Assembly: GCF_030272615.1 (NCBI RefSeq)
Contig: NC_081414.1
Coordinates: forward strand, 526,857,137-526,921,136
Reading direction: 5' to 3'
From: Cryptomeria japonica
Lineage: Eukaryota > Streptophyta > Pinopsida > Cupressales > Cupressaceae
Length of the DNA stretch: 64,000 nucleotides
The notes below the pieces were generated by a model. It saw nothing but the letters and a program-made list of their open reading frames with translations, ran no database searches and was not told the DNA's origin. This document shows, piece after piece, positions 23,044-35,057 of the stretch. Numbering within the stretch: the stretch's first letter is position 1; each line of letters opens with the position of its first letter. Made by a program: the position numbers and the translations under genes.

Positions 23044-23145
23044 TGTAGATTCATGAGAATTACTTAAAACAAACTGAGCTATCAAAAACAACTATATTGA
23101 AAACTTAAAAATTCATAACTTTAACAGGTTCTCAGTTTGACACCA

Positions 23146-23163
23146 TCCCCGACAACGATGCCA
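23146..23163 (-). other. Primer-binding site, tRNA-Asp type
   Basis: On the minus strand the sequence is TGGCATCGTTGTCGGGGA, close to the TGGCGCCGTTGCCGGGGA form used by Athila/Tat-like gypsy elements. It marks the start of the internal region; the 5' LTR ends just to the right. Confidence 0.75.
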
Positions 23164-25288
23164 AAAATGTTTGCCTTGCCAATACGAACAATAACTAGAG
23201 CTAAAATATCAACCCAAATATTGGTCATTCATTCTGAGTAGCTATTATCTCCATGACTGAAGTTCATTTACTTGTCAACCTAGGGACGTATTACTTGAAA
23301 TGGGTCTGCATTGTATATGCACTAAGTTTCGGTTATAGTCATTTTGCACTACTGCAACAACTGAATCTATTTTAAATAAACAAGCGAAAACATAACAATT
23401 GAATGGCTAAAAGAAACATTAAAATTAAAAGAAGATTCTAATCAAATAACTATTGACTAAGTTTAGGGCTAACAAACAGGAACTACTTTGTTTGCTTTGG
23501 CTGCAGGAACAGTCACAAGATCTGGTTCCAGTGGCTGTAGGAACAGTCAATTGCTAGAACTTCTACTGCAGCAAAGGGAAAACTTAATCTAACAAATGCA
23601 CAGGAATACTCACCAAGTGAAATCCCTTGGATGAGTGTATCCGGACTTCAAAATATGATTCTTTATACTCAGAATAACATATCTTTTATTCATTATTTTC
23701 AAAAGTCGATACAACACATGAAATGAAAGAAATACTTCAATTTTTGGAAAAATCTATCTCACGTTGTCTAACTTCTAAGAAGAGGTGGAGGCCTTTATTT
23801 AAAAGAAAACTATAACAAACTTCCTACTATCTATATCATTCCCAAGAAATGAGGTGGAAAACATTTATGACTGCAAAGAGAAGAAGTTGTTCCACAGGAA
23901 ACTTGGAACTTAGCTAAACCGCAACCAAGAATATAGCATAGCGGTGTTATTAGATTGATGTTTGTTGAAGACAAACATAAATGAATCTAGTATCACCTTG
24001 CTACTCCTTTTCCGATTCATACACATACCATCTTCTCTGTTGTTTTTAATGTTTAACCACCCTTGAATATCTCCAACTGCTTTTATGACGCGATTCTCCA
24101 TCTGGCTTGTAATAACCGCTTCTGCAACAACTCATTTATTTTGCATTTAAAATTTAGAACATACAAGAATAGATATATATTTACTTTTATTAATTATAAC
24201 ACTTATTCATCCACACATGATATTACCTATAATAATACACATGGCAACAGGAATAATAGGTCAAAATAATATGGGGTTAAATGGGTTTAGTTATCATCAA
24301 GAGTGCACATAGTCAAACTTTAACACATCACATGACTCAAACACTATCCCAATGTGCAACTTAAAACATAGATAAAACTTATCAGTTATAGGAATAAAAG
24401 AGCTATTATTTCAGCTCATCAATTTTTAGCTCAAGTGGTCGATGAGTTGTATTCTATCCCTTCTCGAGTCCCGAGTAATGCCACAAAGTGCAAGGGTTAA
24501 TACACTCAGACGTGTGTAGTTACTTGAAACTCATTGAGAGCCTTAGGGGATTTAAATGAGCATCTAAGAAAGGAAGAAGAGGGCTAGTGATGATGAACCT
24601 GACAGTCAATGTGTGTACTCAGCAAGACCTTGGGTGACTATTGATGAGTTTAAATGAAGAAGATTCATTTGGGTGAGGAGATTCAAATATCATCGATGGT
24701 TGTTGATTATTTTTTATCAATGAGTCATATTTAAACTTGTGTTCATGCCCATTTGTGCCATCAAAGTTCACACGAATTGCATTAATGGGAGAAAAGATTA
24801 AAGATTAAAGGCTGTCATTTTTTATTATTATTCATTTTTTAGGTCTAAAGAAAAATTTGAAGCGAAGAAAAGGTGAAACTAGGGTTCCTACAAATAATTT
24901 CAACCCTCTCCAGTGTTTTCAACCCATTTGTCGAAAGCCAATAAGTTTGTTTCTCCCATTTTTTGCTGTCAATTTGAAATTGTTTTGAAGAGAAAGTATG
25001 GTAATTAGTCATAATCCTAGGCCAAGATATCTGCAGAATTTGAGAGGCGTACTTATAAATAATCCACAAGATGTCCACCTCTTTTAGAGTCTCACAATTA
25101 GTGTAACCCAAGGCAAAAAGGCAGAAAAGGGAAAATAACCTTCATTATGATCTTAACTTGGGTCATCATATAGGCCGAAGATAAAAGTCTGTGTCCCAAA
25201 GTTTTCTTACAAATAGAGTAATTGTAGAGAGAGTTATTTTAAGGTTAGGGGACACCATATATTTAATTTTTTCTTATTGAAATAATAA
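23164..25288 (-). repeat. Probable 5' LTR of the gypsy element, outer limit unknown, plus spacer
   Basis: By position this follows the PBS and so should start with the 5' LTR (perhaps to about 24.3 kb). I could not find the outer TG or a second copy to compare, so the boundary is open. TGCAGGAAC words recur at 23500-23570. No convincing coding sequence; minus frames at 24101-23910 and 25111-24845 are short and unlike known proteins. Confidence 0.4.
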
Positions 25289-25721
25289 TATGAGATCTTG
25301 GAGTGTAACCCTTGGAGGTTAGGGCTCACGAGGCTAGTAGTCCCTAACATGTTTGTCAACCTAGACCTAATTAAGGCTTTGGAAAAATGCTACAACCATG
25401 CTGGTAGGTTTATTAAACCTATAAATGGGAGCTTACTAGAAATCAATAGAGACAAAGTGCTGGAGGGTTTTAATGTGGAGGATTGTAGAGAGTATAACAC
25501 AAAAAATGACCTAGCAAGCTTGAAAGAAGAATACGAGGCCATTGAGGTCTTATATAGAAGAAAATGGTTACCCTTACATAGGCCTAAATACAAAGGTAAC
25601 TTGCATCAGTTTGGGAAAATAGAGAGACCTCCCTACAAGGTGGATTTGTTTCATAAATACTTTGAGATGACATATTATGCAGTGATTCAAGTGCTAGGGT
25701 ATGAAGGTGATAAATCAATGA
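25289..25721 (+). pseudogene. Disrupted gene, fragment 1 (unknown plant protein)
   Basis: Open from just after a stop at 25286 to the insertion near 25722, about 144 codons: CNPWRLGLTRLVVPNMFVNL, then RFIKPINGSLLEINRDKVLEGFNVED, then FHKYFEMTYYAVIQVLGYEG. The mixture of conserved-looking hydrophobic and aromatic residues and the long open frame suggest a real protein. The start is not visible and may lie in an upstream exon. It is the first of four pieces of one locus (27246-28185, 35058-35274, 45198-46513) separated by three retroelement insertions. I do not recognise the family; it resembles in style the repetitive plant proteins often linked to transposons. The shape I..E.V..F followed by a helical YF..TYY..I block is loosely like the extra ORF at 16694-16188. 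Confidence 0.6.
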
Positions 25722-27245
25722 TGAACGGATAGTACCAAACCGGTACTAAGAGGGGGGGGTGAATCAGTACAGACAAAAATACAGTCCTAAACCAGTTTGA
25801 CAGTAGACACTTCAAATGACTGGCAAATAGTGACACTGGTTTGGAACAGAGTGCAATCGGTAAAGCTAAGAATGACTGAGACAAGCATTAACCAGTTACT
25901 CACTTAGCTTTTCACTCAACTCAAGACTACACTACCATTTCACCCTTATGCATAAACAGGTAATCTATCATCAGATCATAATAACAGTTAGTTCAACATG
26001 TTTTACTGATAGGCATAAAACACAGAACCATCATATGCTTGATAGACAATAGAAAAGCATCACAAGATAAAAGCATCACACATGTGACACATATTTTTCA
26101 CGTGGAAACTCAACTGGGAAAAACCACGGTGGGGGTGAATACTTACAAGCTATTTTTGAACTCTTTAGAAGTCTGCTCTATTAGGAGCCTTGTCTGGTTA
26201 GAGACATTACAATAGGTTTTGTTAGGAACCGATCCTGTTAGGGATCACCTGGTTAAGGGATGGCTAGAATACCCAGTTAAGGGTTAAACCTTGTTAAAGG
26301 TTACCTTGTTAGAGGATTTTACAAACTCAATAGCTAAAGGATTTCAAACTCAATAGCTTTGAATTACCCTGTTAAAGGATTTACAGCAAGCCGGTTAAGG
26401 TTACCCTGTTAAGGGATTTTCCAACTATTGAGGTGGTTAGAGATCAACAGGTATTACAATGATCCGGTAACAACACTCAATGCCAATGCAGATCCGCTTA
26501 AGATCCTCTTGACCTTCTGCACTTGCACTCTGCAGGTATCACTTCTCTCCTTTTGGTCTGGCAAGAATCACATATCCCTTCTCTTGGATACACACACACA
26601 ACTTTTGCCAACAACCTCAAAAAGAGACACAACATCGACCTTATAGGAAAATAGATAGGTCAGTAGCATAAACCCTAAACCCTAAACCCTAAACCTATTA
26701 GGTTAAGGAATTCAAATGGTTCAATCCTGACCGTTGAGAACACTGCATTAAATGCAATAGATTTGATCCAGTCTCAAGACATTCTCCATCATCCATGTTC
26801 ACCGATATCATGGTGGTTGATAACACATCACACGTTATCACCGTTTTACAGACTTTGCACATTCCCAAGGTAGATAGGAACAATCTCCCTCATGCAAGAT
26901 CCTTCACGCACAGAGGCTTACATGGCAATATGATTTGTTCTTCGTTATAATGCTAACTCATCACACAAAGTCACCGGTTGAGCCACACAAGCTTGAAGCA
27001 CTTCAATCGGAAACCCTAAAGTTGAGACTACCAACCGGTAGTCATACAATGCTTCCATGTGCCAGTTCCCATAATCGTATGCTGGTTCACCTTAAGCAAA
27101 CACACTGCTTCACTTTGGCACAAATGCCAGTTCACAGTGTTGTACCGGTTCTCACATATGCCGGTTCACACCTCTTCAACATATTGACATCAATGATAAC
27201 ATACAATGTCATTATATCCTCATATCGGTTCACATAATGCCAACA
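25722..27245 (-). mobile_element. Solo LTR, copia type (same family as LTR at 60486-61836)
   Basis: On the minus strand it begins TGTTGGCATTATG and near its end carries the C-rich box before CTTAGTACC. The same layout, including GTGGAAAC...GGGAAAAACCACGGTGGGG (about 26100-26133) and repeated GTTAGGAGCC/CCTGTTAAGG words, occurs in the 3' LTR at 60486-61836. No internal coding region, PBS or polypurine tract is present, so it is a solo LTR. The left end is uncertain by a few bases (TGAACGGATAG at 25722 taken as the terminus) and I find no clean target duplication. It interrupts the reading frame of the disrupted gene. Confidence 0.65.
26670..26695. repeat. Short plant telomere-type repeat (CCCTAAA)n
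   Basis: About three and a half copies of AAACCCT within the solo LTR. Too short to indicate an ancient chromosome end. Confidence 0.85.
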
Positions 27246-28185
27246 GAAGGAGGTACCCTTATGCCTGAGAAGATAATGTTACTAACATTTGATGCTTAGA
27301 GTGAAATTGATTACAAGAAATGTGATTACCCCCAGTTCATTGCAAATGCAATCCATGATTTATTGGTTAAAAATGAGCAAGGTGGTACCACAATAACCTT
27401 TAAGTGATACTCTCTATTAATGCATATGTTGTTATATCAAGGGAAACAATAGAATGTGTTGGGGTCTAAGCTCTATGTAAAAGTTATTGACCATAATGGT
27501 ATTAAGAGACCAATCCAACTATGGACCTCAATTTGGGACTATGAATATGAGAATTCTTAGGATCTTATGTTTGAGCAACATTTTGTCAAAAGGATATACA
27601 TTGCATGTGGTGTAGAGCTCTCGAGATTGACAAAACAAGTAATGAACTTCCTAAGGCCAAAAGGAAAGGAGATGGAACTCAAGGACATCATTAATCACAA
27701 TTGGGCATATTGGTATATGACTAAGGAATACACATATATCAAGGTTTATGGATTCAGTGGAAAACCCCACATTTTACCTTTCATTGTGCCAAATAGATTG
27801 GTTGCTCTAGAAATAGTTTGGCAAATGTTTGAAGCCTCGGCCCTTTTAGGGTACAAGCCAAGGAGACATTTCTCTCTGTGTATTTAGAGATTGGTGATTA
27901 TATGATCAATACTACTAAAGGTTATGAGCAGGTTGTTGAATTAATAAATTCTTTTCATCTACCACTAGGGTTAACAACAAGACAATTTGACCCAGAGGAA
28001 TATTATTCTTCTGCTAAGAAGGCAATTGCATTAGGGAAATGTAAGCATGACTTTTTGTCGATGAGAAACTGCCAATCTTATGAAGAAGTAAAAGTAAGAG
28101 GGTTTGCCTACTTCAAGATGTAGAAGATTGAAAGTAGAAGAAGGCTTCAGGATCCATCCTACCAAATTTTATTTCCATATGAACT
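27246..28185 (+). pseudogene. Disrupted gene, fragment 2
   Basis: Continues the unknown protein: EGGTLMPEKIMLLTF, then after stops YVKVIDHNGIKRPIQLW, then an open stretch at 27567-27887 (EQHFVKRIYIACGVELSR, HNWAYWYMTKEYTYIKVYGF, PNRLVALEIVWQMFEA), a frameshift at about 27885, then EIGDYMINTTKGYEQVVELI and SYEEVKVRGFAYFKM to 28122, and on to DPSYQILFPYEL where the next insertion begins. In-frame stops lie near 27298, 27403, 27450 and 27558. The protein looks globular and cytosolic/nuclear, without signal peptide or membrane segments. Family not recognised. Confidence 0.65.
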
Positions 28186-29379
28186 TGTAAAAGGCAAAAA
28201 TTTGATTTAGCGGTTTGCAACAGAGAAAGGAGAAATCACTAAATCAATTTCACTTAAAACCTTTACATTCAAAAGAGGGAGGGAATCCACTAGATTCAAT
28301 CATAAATGAGATAAGGACTGAATACTAAGTGAATTGAATTAATTGTGATATCCTCTTTTGTAATGTGAAATGTTAAAATAGTTAAAGTGTCAAAAAATGA
28401 AAGTAAAACTGAGAAAACAACAAGCTACAGATGCGGGATTTTTGCATGTACTAGGATTTGAGCAATATAAGTTGAGTCGGCCCTGATCCTCAAAAAATAT
28501 CCTAAAAATCTGAGACCATGGAACGTCACAACAATCCTCCGAGCTTTTTGCACAGCAAAGGGGGATGATTTGTCTCTGCAAATAAAGCTTATCTTGAAGA
28601 TCGCAGCTATGTACCTGTTATCTACACACAAAATGAAGGGGAAATAGGTTGGGAATAGGGGTTTGCATAATTCAAACCAAATGCAAACCCCAGTTTGGAA
28701 TCAACCTTGAATGAAATATTGCAAATACTGAAATAAAATGACAGAAGGATATACCTTAGATTTGCAATGACTAAAAATGATGCTTTACTTCTTGAATGTA
28801 ATCACATATATTTTATGAAATGGCATGAACATGAAAAAACCCTAATCACACATACATGCTTGCAAATGAATGATGTAAATTTTCTCCATAATAGATAGAT
28901 GAAGAGTATGCAGCCTTGAAGACCTTTAGAAATGCTTGATGATGAATACTTCAATGCTTGAATTCTTGATTGCTTGAATGTATGTCTCCCAATATCTCTC
29001 TTGTCATCCTTGTATCTCAAAATGAGAGGGGAAGACCTCCTTATATACTTGCCCATTGTTAATTATGTTGATTTTCTGACATAGGCTGACATGAAGCAAG
29101 GTTTCCCACTCATAGGGAAAAGGGTTAAAATTGGGGCCCAATTTGAGAGGACCATGGCGTGGCGCCATGTTTCCAGTGAGGACCAAGGTGACACACCCTG
29201 GACCTACCCCATATTTGGGCAAGGGTTAAGGGTCCTAGCAAGATATAATTTGATATAAAGGCCATTATTGCATGGTGAAGACATAAGCAAGTCCCGATCA
29301 AGCATGAGGATGAGAATACTAATGGTGAGGGCCCCAAATATGGTCAAAATTGCAAAGGGTGCAATTTTAGGGCACTACA
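28186..29379 (-). repeat. 3' LTR of pol-less gypsy-like element
   Basis: On its own strand it begins TGTAGTGCCCTAAAATTGC and ends CCTTTTACA, 1194 bp. It matches 34084-35057 over their shared length and, more distantly, 54910-56304. Confidence 0.8.
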
Positions 29380-29392
29380 TTTAGCCCCCACT
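29380..29392 (-). other. Polypurine tract
   Basis: AGTGGGGGCTAAA on the minus strand immediately precedes the 3' LTR start, the normal primer position for plus-strand DNA synthesis. Confidence 0.7.
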
Positions 29393-31789
29393 ATAGCGAG
29401 AGTATAAGCGTATGAAAATACTCATGGTAAAGTAGAAGAAATGGAGAAGATGAGGAATGTGAAGCAAAATCACAAGGAGTATAAGACATCACTAATTTTG
29501 AGGAACCAAGCCCCCAATATTAGGATCTTAACTCACTCAAACATATGCAAGGCCACACAAAACAAAATAAAAACAAAAAGGCAAACAAAGACAAAAGGAT
29601 GTAAACACAGGCAAAAGACACAAAAAGACACACAACAAAACCTAAAAACCAAAAACAAGACCTCAAGTCAACTAGCCCAAGAGACCTCGTTATCAAAATG
29701 TCTCAACAACTAATATCATTCTTGAAAAATGTCATCTCCTGAAAACAAGCAATCACATAAAAGAGAAAAGAAAGCATCATCCATGAACTATCAATTAAAA
29801 AACTATGATTTCATGAGAGGAAGAAGAGAGATCATGAATACACGCTAGATGTGTTTATCCAAGTGATCCATGACAAGAATGATTAAAGAGAGAAGAACAT
29901 AGATGCTTCACCCCTAGATGTTTGCATCTAGGTGATCTATGTTGGGGAGGAGAGTAGGAATAGTCTACCCCTATTCCACTAGTCCACTCATCCTCGTGGA
30001 TGTGTGCAATTGATGTCTAGTTTCAAGTGTATAGCACCATGTATAAGAGTTTGTTTCCTATGGTTTCAAGTGTGCTTCAATTTTTTTTAGACATCTAATA
30101 TAAATGCAAATTCCAAGAGGTGACTGTGTGTGCAAATGTCAAGGGGTAAATGTGAAAATTAGGTGACATATCATTTAAGATTTTTGCTCTAGTTTCAAGA
30201 ATGTGTAACCCCTATTAAGACATATACATGCCTAGTTTCAAGGACATCTCATGTAAGAGTTTTTCTCTAGTTTCAATGATGTGTAACCCCATCTAAGACA
30301 TGTATCAAATCTTGTGTATGGTTTTAGGCATGAAGCATATCGTGTAAGAGTTTTTCTCTGGTTTCAAGAATGAACACCCCGTTTAAGACATACAAAAATG
30401 ATACGCAAAAATATAGTACAATATGGTACAAAGGGAGAAATATGGGTGCCCCACCTCCCCCTTAAGATGTCAACATAGCCCTATGTTTATGTCTTAGGAA
30501 ACCTTAGAGACAAGGATACCTTACCTTCAACACCAAGGAGATATCCTTTAGGAAACAATGTCATAAATCCAAGCTAAAAGAGGGAATACTCTTCAAGGAA
30601 GGATAAGATAGTTGAAAAGGAGATATCTTGCAACAAGTGTAAATGCGATACATGGAGGAGAAGATATCTTTGCTCAAAAGACATCTACCTCCAAGAGGAG
30701 CTATCTTGAACAAACATAACATCTTCTACCAAAATAAAGGAAGGAGAACAAGAATTAATTCCTTCCTCCTATTGCTAGGTGAAAAAGATTCTTGATGAGG
30801 GATGACACTTTTAAACCAATGTGAGGAAGCACGTTTATGATAGATGTACATTTCCAAGTAAAGAAGAGTTTGTAGCCAAGGACTTACACCTCTTGCATAA
30901 GAGAGAATTCTTGAGCAAAAAAAAAATCACACAAAGAATGACATCAAAGCATAAGTAAACACCGCTCAACAAAGGAAAAGTGGATCCTTAGAAAGGAGAG
31001 AGGGAGAAAATGAAATCATTGTCCCCCAAGTGTAGGACAATGAGAAGAATTACACAACTTCTAAAGAGAAATTATTCATAAGAAAATGCACAATATATTG
31101 TCATGAATAAATATCCAATGCAAGAAAAGAAATTAGTATATGTACAATGCAACTCAAAAGAAGAGGTAATCTTCACAGAAAGAGGTAATCTTCACAGAGA
31201 GCAAGAGAAAGAAAGATGACAAATTCCCCTAAGGAGGGATTAATCATAAGAGACACTCCATTTCAAGAAAGGATATCAACACATGAAAAATTCAATCCCT
31301 AAAGGGAATAGTGATACATTTGATTGAAAGAGAGAGAGGGAAAATTTCATCCTTTCCCTCCAAGCAAGAGGACAAGGGAAAGATAAGGGGGAAGAATCAC
31401 ACATTTCCCTAGGAGAGAGTATACATAAGATATGTACCATTTCAAACAAAGTAAGTCCTAACAAGGGACACATATGTACTCGCATGAAAGATAATTCTAT
31501 ACAAGAAAGGACATCAAGTTATGAAGAATCGAATCCATAAAGGAAATGGTAAAAAGATAAGAGATAGAATAGATATAAGAGAGAAGCATGTTGCTACCCC
31601 AGTCGCAGTGGGTAAAATAAGTTGAGTTGAGTCTTATCGGCATCTATTTATCTTCAACCATGGGAATGAGTCGTTTAGATACACCGATTATTTAAAATTG
31701 AAAAAGCACCACCCCTACCGACAAAGAGCCCCCAATTAATTTAACTACTTGTGTCATAGGGTGAGGAGAAACATGAGGGGAAAGGAATG
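29393..31789. other. Purine-rich non-coding interior of pol-less element
   Basis: No protein-like frame. The plus strand is rich in A and G (GAAAGGAGAGAGGGAG-like words) throughout. A degenerate repeat of about 60 bp occurs at about 30168-30230, 30244-30302 and 30337-30393. Confidence 0.6.
30168..30393. repeat. Degenerate 60-bp repeat, three copies
   Basis: Each copy carries GTAAGAGTTTTTCTCT or a variant, then GGTTTCAA or TAGTTTCAA, then AACCCC and TAAGACAT. A more degenerate copy precedes them near 30045. Confidence 0.6.
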
Positions 31790-33214
31790 CTAAGGCAATA
31801 CCTTTTCACCTAGAAAGAGAGCAAGATCTGTTGAAAGACATGTACAAGCATGATCGTATTGTTCTTGAACAAATTCCTTAAATTCTTTACACTTTCCAAG
31901 AGAATGAGAATAAATATTATGAAAAAGACAATGTGCATCACCTTCCTTATGCTTAGTGCTAAACTTCACAAAAGTAAAAACAACATTTTTGTCACACTTC
32001 AATTTCCAAAATTTCTAGTTGCTAATATTTCTTCAAGATCATTAATAGGTGTAAGCTTATTCTCTTGATATTGAGGACAAGTTTTGTTATTAGAGGAAGA
32101 AGGATTTTCATCCATGATTTTAACTTTACCACTATCAATAAGTTCTTTTATTAAGTTTTGAAAATCAAGGCAATCATCGACGTGGTGATCACGAGTTTGA
32201 TGAAAGGAGAAAAAAGTAGGTTTAGAAGAAGAAGCATTTTTATGAGAATGAATGGCTTGTTTTCTTTCAAGATGATCTTTGAAGTCTTGAATCCTAAGGA
32301 GGTCATCCATAAGAGATTTATTATTGTTTCCTAGGCCTTCTGTGGTAATTTGTGTAGGATTTTTTATAGGGACTCGAATTCCTTGTTCAAATTTTCCAAG
32401 TCCTTGTCCTCTAAAACCTTGTTTTGATATTATGTTAAAGCCACTCCTATAACAATCTTTTAATTGATAATGCGGATGAACATTGTAATAAATTTCTTTG
32501 AAGTTTGTAGTGTAAGGATGTTTAGAAGGAATGAAAGGATTAGTAGATGAAGAAGGAATATCTTGTGGAGGAGATTCTTCCTTCCTTTCATCATACATAT
32601 CCTCTTTGGTAGATTGGGAAGGGAGATCCTTATCATCTAAGGCCTCATATTTACTTAATGTTATATGGGGAGAGAGATCATGAATAAAATGCATGACATC
32701 ATCTCCTCTACAAATGTTTTGATGTTTAAGATAGGCTCTTGGAGAATAAATCTAGAGAGATGGAAACACCAATATTTTGATCTTGCACTAGGGTATGTGT
32801 ATGAGAAGAAGTCAGAGCCATGTTTCTCTTCAATGCTTTCTCTCCCTTAGAGAGATCATTGATAGGAGTATTAGCTCTTTCTTCATTCACATTAGATACC
32901 CTATGAGAGGTACAAGTATTAAGTTTTTCATTAACATCTCTAGGATTGGGATCTACAAAAGATTTTAGGTGATCTACGTATGAAATACATTTTCCTAAAA
33001 ATATCACTATAACACAATGTACATGATAAATGCAAGCTTCGAGATCTAATTGATGAAAAGGAAGCAATTTGCAATATGTCCAAGTGCAATGAATGAAAAG
33101 AAGTAACATAAAATGAAAAAAGCTAATATCTAACACATGATTATAATAAATGTATGTAAAAAGCAATGTAATCATATTTAAAATAGCAACTAAATCAAAT
33201 CCATTAATTTCCAT
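31790..33214 (-). pseudogene. Gag-like protein with G-patch-like motif, pol-less element
   Basis: Three frame pieces read right to left: 33214-32726, 32694-31999 and 32002-31790. The middle piece has FNIISKQGFRGQGLGKFEQG, a Gly-rich G-patch-like motif found near the protease of some plant gypsy elements, then FFSFHQTRDHHVDDCLDFQ followed by IKELIDSGKV, the same compact H/C motif as in the gag at 546-460. The last piece repeats it as HCLFHNIYSHSLGKCKEF. So two related metal-binding-like motifs lie in series. No gag core, protease or polymerase was found. Probably a remnant of gag-pro kept in a non-autonomous element. Confidence 0.6.
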
Positions 33215-34065
33215 GATGAATATTTAAATTTAAATCCAAGCAAATTAATAATTTATTTAAATTGATGAGATTCACAAATTTGATTTTTTTTTTACTTTTG
33301 AAAAATACGAAATGAAATTTTAAAATGAGAATTTGAGATTTGAAATTTAAAAGTTGAAATTTGAAATTTGGAACTTGAAAAATAATTGAATAATGCAAAA
33401 TTTTAGAAAAATGATTATTTAATTAAATAAACAAAGAATAATTTAAATTTAAATATTAGGGCTTTGTAAAGAGAACCTCTTAATTGTAAAAATATCCAAA
33501 GGAAATTTAAGTTTAAAATTAGCGTCTTGTAAAAGAACCTCTTAATTTTAAAATTTAAATTTAAAATTAGACCTAGGCTTGAAATTTGGAAATTGAAAAA
33601 TTGGGAAATGCACAAGGTTAATTTAAATCTAACAATTAGGGTTTTTTTAATTAACCACTTAATTTGAAAATTGAAAATTGAAATTGAAATTTGATCCAAG
33701 ATTGTAATTTTGAATTGGAATTGAATTTAACAACCAAATTTGAAGTGTTGAATAAACAACCCACAAGCTCAATTTAAAAAAAAAAAATTAGCATTGTTGA
33801 AATTAACCACTTAATTTTAAAATTTAAATTTGAAATTTGACTTGTAGGTGAAAATATGAATTTTGAAATTGAAAAAGCACTCAAATCTAAAATAATTAAT
33901 CTAAATTAAACAATTCACAATTTTGAATTTAAAATTTAGGGTTTATAAAATTGAACTCTAAATTTTTAAAATTTGCAAGGAAATCAAACTTGTAAATAAA
34001 AATTTGAATTTTAAATTGCATAAACACTTAGATCGTAGAACATAAATCAGAATTAAAGGTGTAAG
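33215..34065. repeat. AT-rich low-complexity leader
   Basis: Built from AAATTTGAAATTTGAA-like words, with TTAGGGTTT segments recurring at about 33460, 33637 and 33948. No coding sequence. It lies between the PBS-like site and the gag-like region. Confidence 0.7.
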
Positions 34066-34082
34066 GAGTTGGGTTCACCAAA
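34066..34082 (-). other. Probable primer-binding site
   Basis: TGGTGAACCCAACTCCT on the minus strand follows the 5' LTR end. The TGG start fits a tRNA 3' end; I cannot name the tRNA with confidence. Confidence 0.5.
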
Positions 34083-34083
34083 A

Positions 34084-35057
34084 TGTAAAAGGGGGAAATT
34101 TGATTTAGCGATTTGCAACATAGAAAGGAGAAATCACTAAATCAATTTCACTTAAAACCTTTGCATTCAAAAGAGGGAGGGAATCCACTAGATTCAATCA
34201 CAAATCAGATAAGGATTGAAAAATAAGTGAATTGAACTAATTTTGATCTCCTTTTTTGTAAGTTGAAATTCTGAAATAAGTAAAGTGCCAAAAAATGAAG
34301 GTAAAACTGAGAAAACAATGAGCTACAAACACGGGATTTTCATGTGCACCTGGATCTGAGCAACATAAGCCGAGTCGAACCTAATCCTCGAAAAAGCTCT
34401 TAAAAATATGAGACCATGATGCGTCACAACGGTCCTCCAAGATTTTTGCATGCCAAAGGGGGATGATTTGTCTCTGCAAGTAAAACTTATCCTCAAGATC
34501 GCAGCTTTGTACATGTTTCCTACACACAGAAAGAAGGAGAAATAGGTCGGGAATAAGGGTTTGCCTAAGTCAAACCCTGGTTTGGAATCAACCTTGAATT
34601 AATTATTACAAATATGAAAAAATAAAATGATGGAAGGGTATACCTTAGATCTGCAATATGACTGATAGTGATGCTTTACTTCTTGAATGTAATCACATAT
34701 GTTGTATGAAATGACATGAACATGACAAAACCCAAATCACACACACATCCATTCAAATGAATGACGTAAATTTTCTCCATAATAGATAGATGAAGAATAT
34801 GTAACCTTGAAGACCTATAAAAATGCTTGATGATGAGTACTTCAATGCTCGAATGCTTGATTGCTTGAATGTATGTCTTCCAATATCTCTCTTGTCATCC
34901 TTGTATCTCAAAATGACAGGGGAAGATCTCCTTATATACTTTCTCATCATCAATTATGTTAATTTTCCAACATAGGCCGACATGAAGCAAGGATTCTTGC
35001 TCAAAATTGGGATAGGGAAAAGGGTTAAAATTGGGGTCCAATTAGGAAGGACCATGG
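34084..35057 (-). repeat. 5' LTR of pol-less gypsy-like element, truncated
   Basis: Parallels 28186-29379 from its inner end to the GGACCATGG word at about 35050, where similarity stops and gene-like sequence resumes. About 220-300 bp of the outer end are missing. Confidence 0.75.

Larger units (their letters stand above)
14581..23163 (-). mobile_element. Ty3/gypsy element (Athila/Tat-like) with extra downstream ORF
   Basis: On the minus strand, in order: tRNA-Asp-like PBS (23163-23146), gag (about 23043-21210), protease (21099-20523), RT (20330-19518), RNase H (about 19510-18700), integrase (18676-17358), a spacer of about 0.66 kb with a C12 run, then an extra ORF of about 700 codons (16694-14581). 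The order PR-RT-RH-IN identifies gypsy; the PBS and the ORF after integrase point to the Athila/Tat branch. Many stops and frameshifts make it non-functional. The outer ends are not fixed: the 5' LTR should begin just right of 23163, the 3' LTR is not found. Confidence 0.85.
28186..35057 (-). mobile_element. Pol-less gypsy-like LTR element inserted in the disrupted gene
   Basis: Two related LTRs bracket the unit: 28186-29379 (3' LTR) and 34084-35057 (5' LTR, truncated at its outer end). The polypurine tract lies beside the first, a PBS-like sequence beside the second, and both LTRs begin TGTAAAAGG on the plus strand, i.e. end CCTTTTACA on their own strand. The 4.7 kb interior encodes only gag-like pieces (33214-31790), with no RT, RNase H or integrase, so the element depended on enzymes from another. 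The right LTR is cut at about 35057, so no right-hand target duplication remains (GAACT is the left flank at 28181-28185). Confidence 0.75.
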
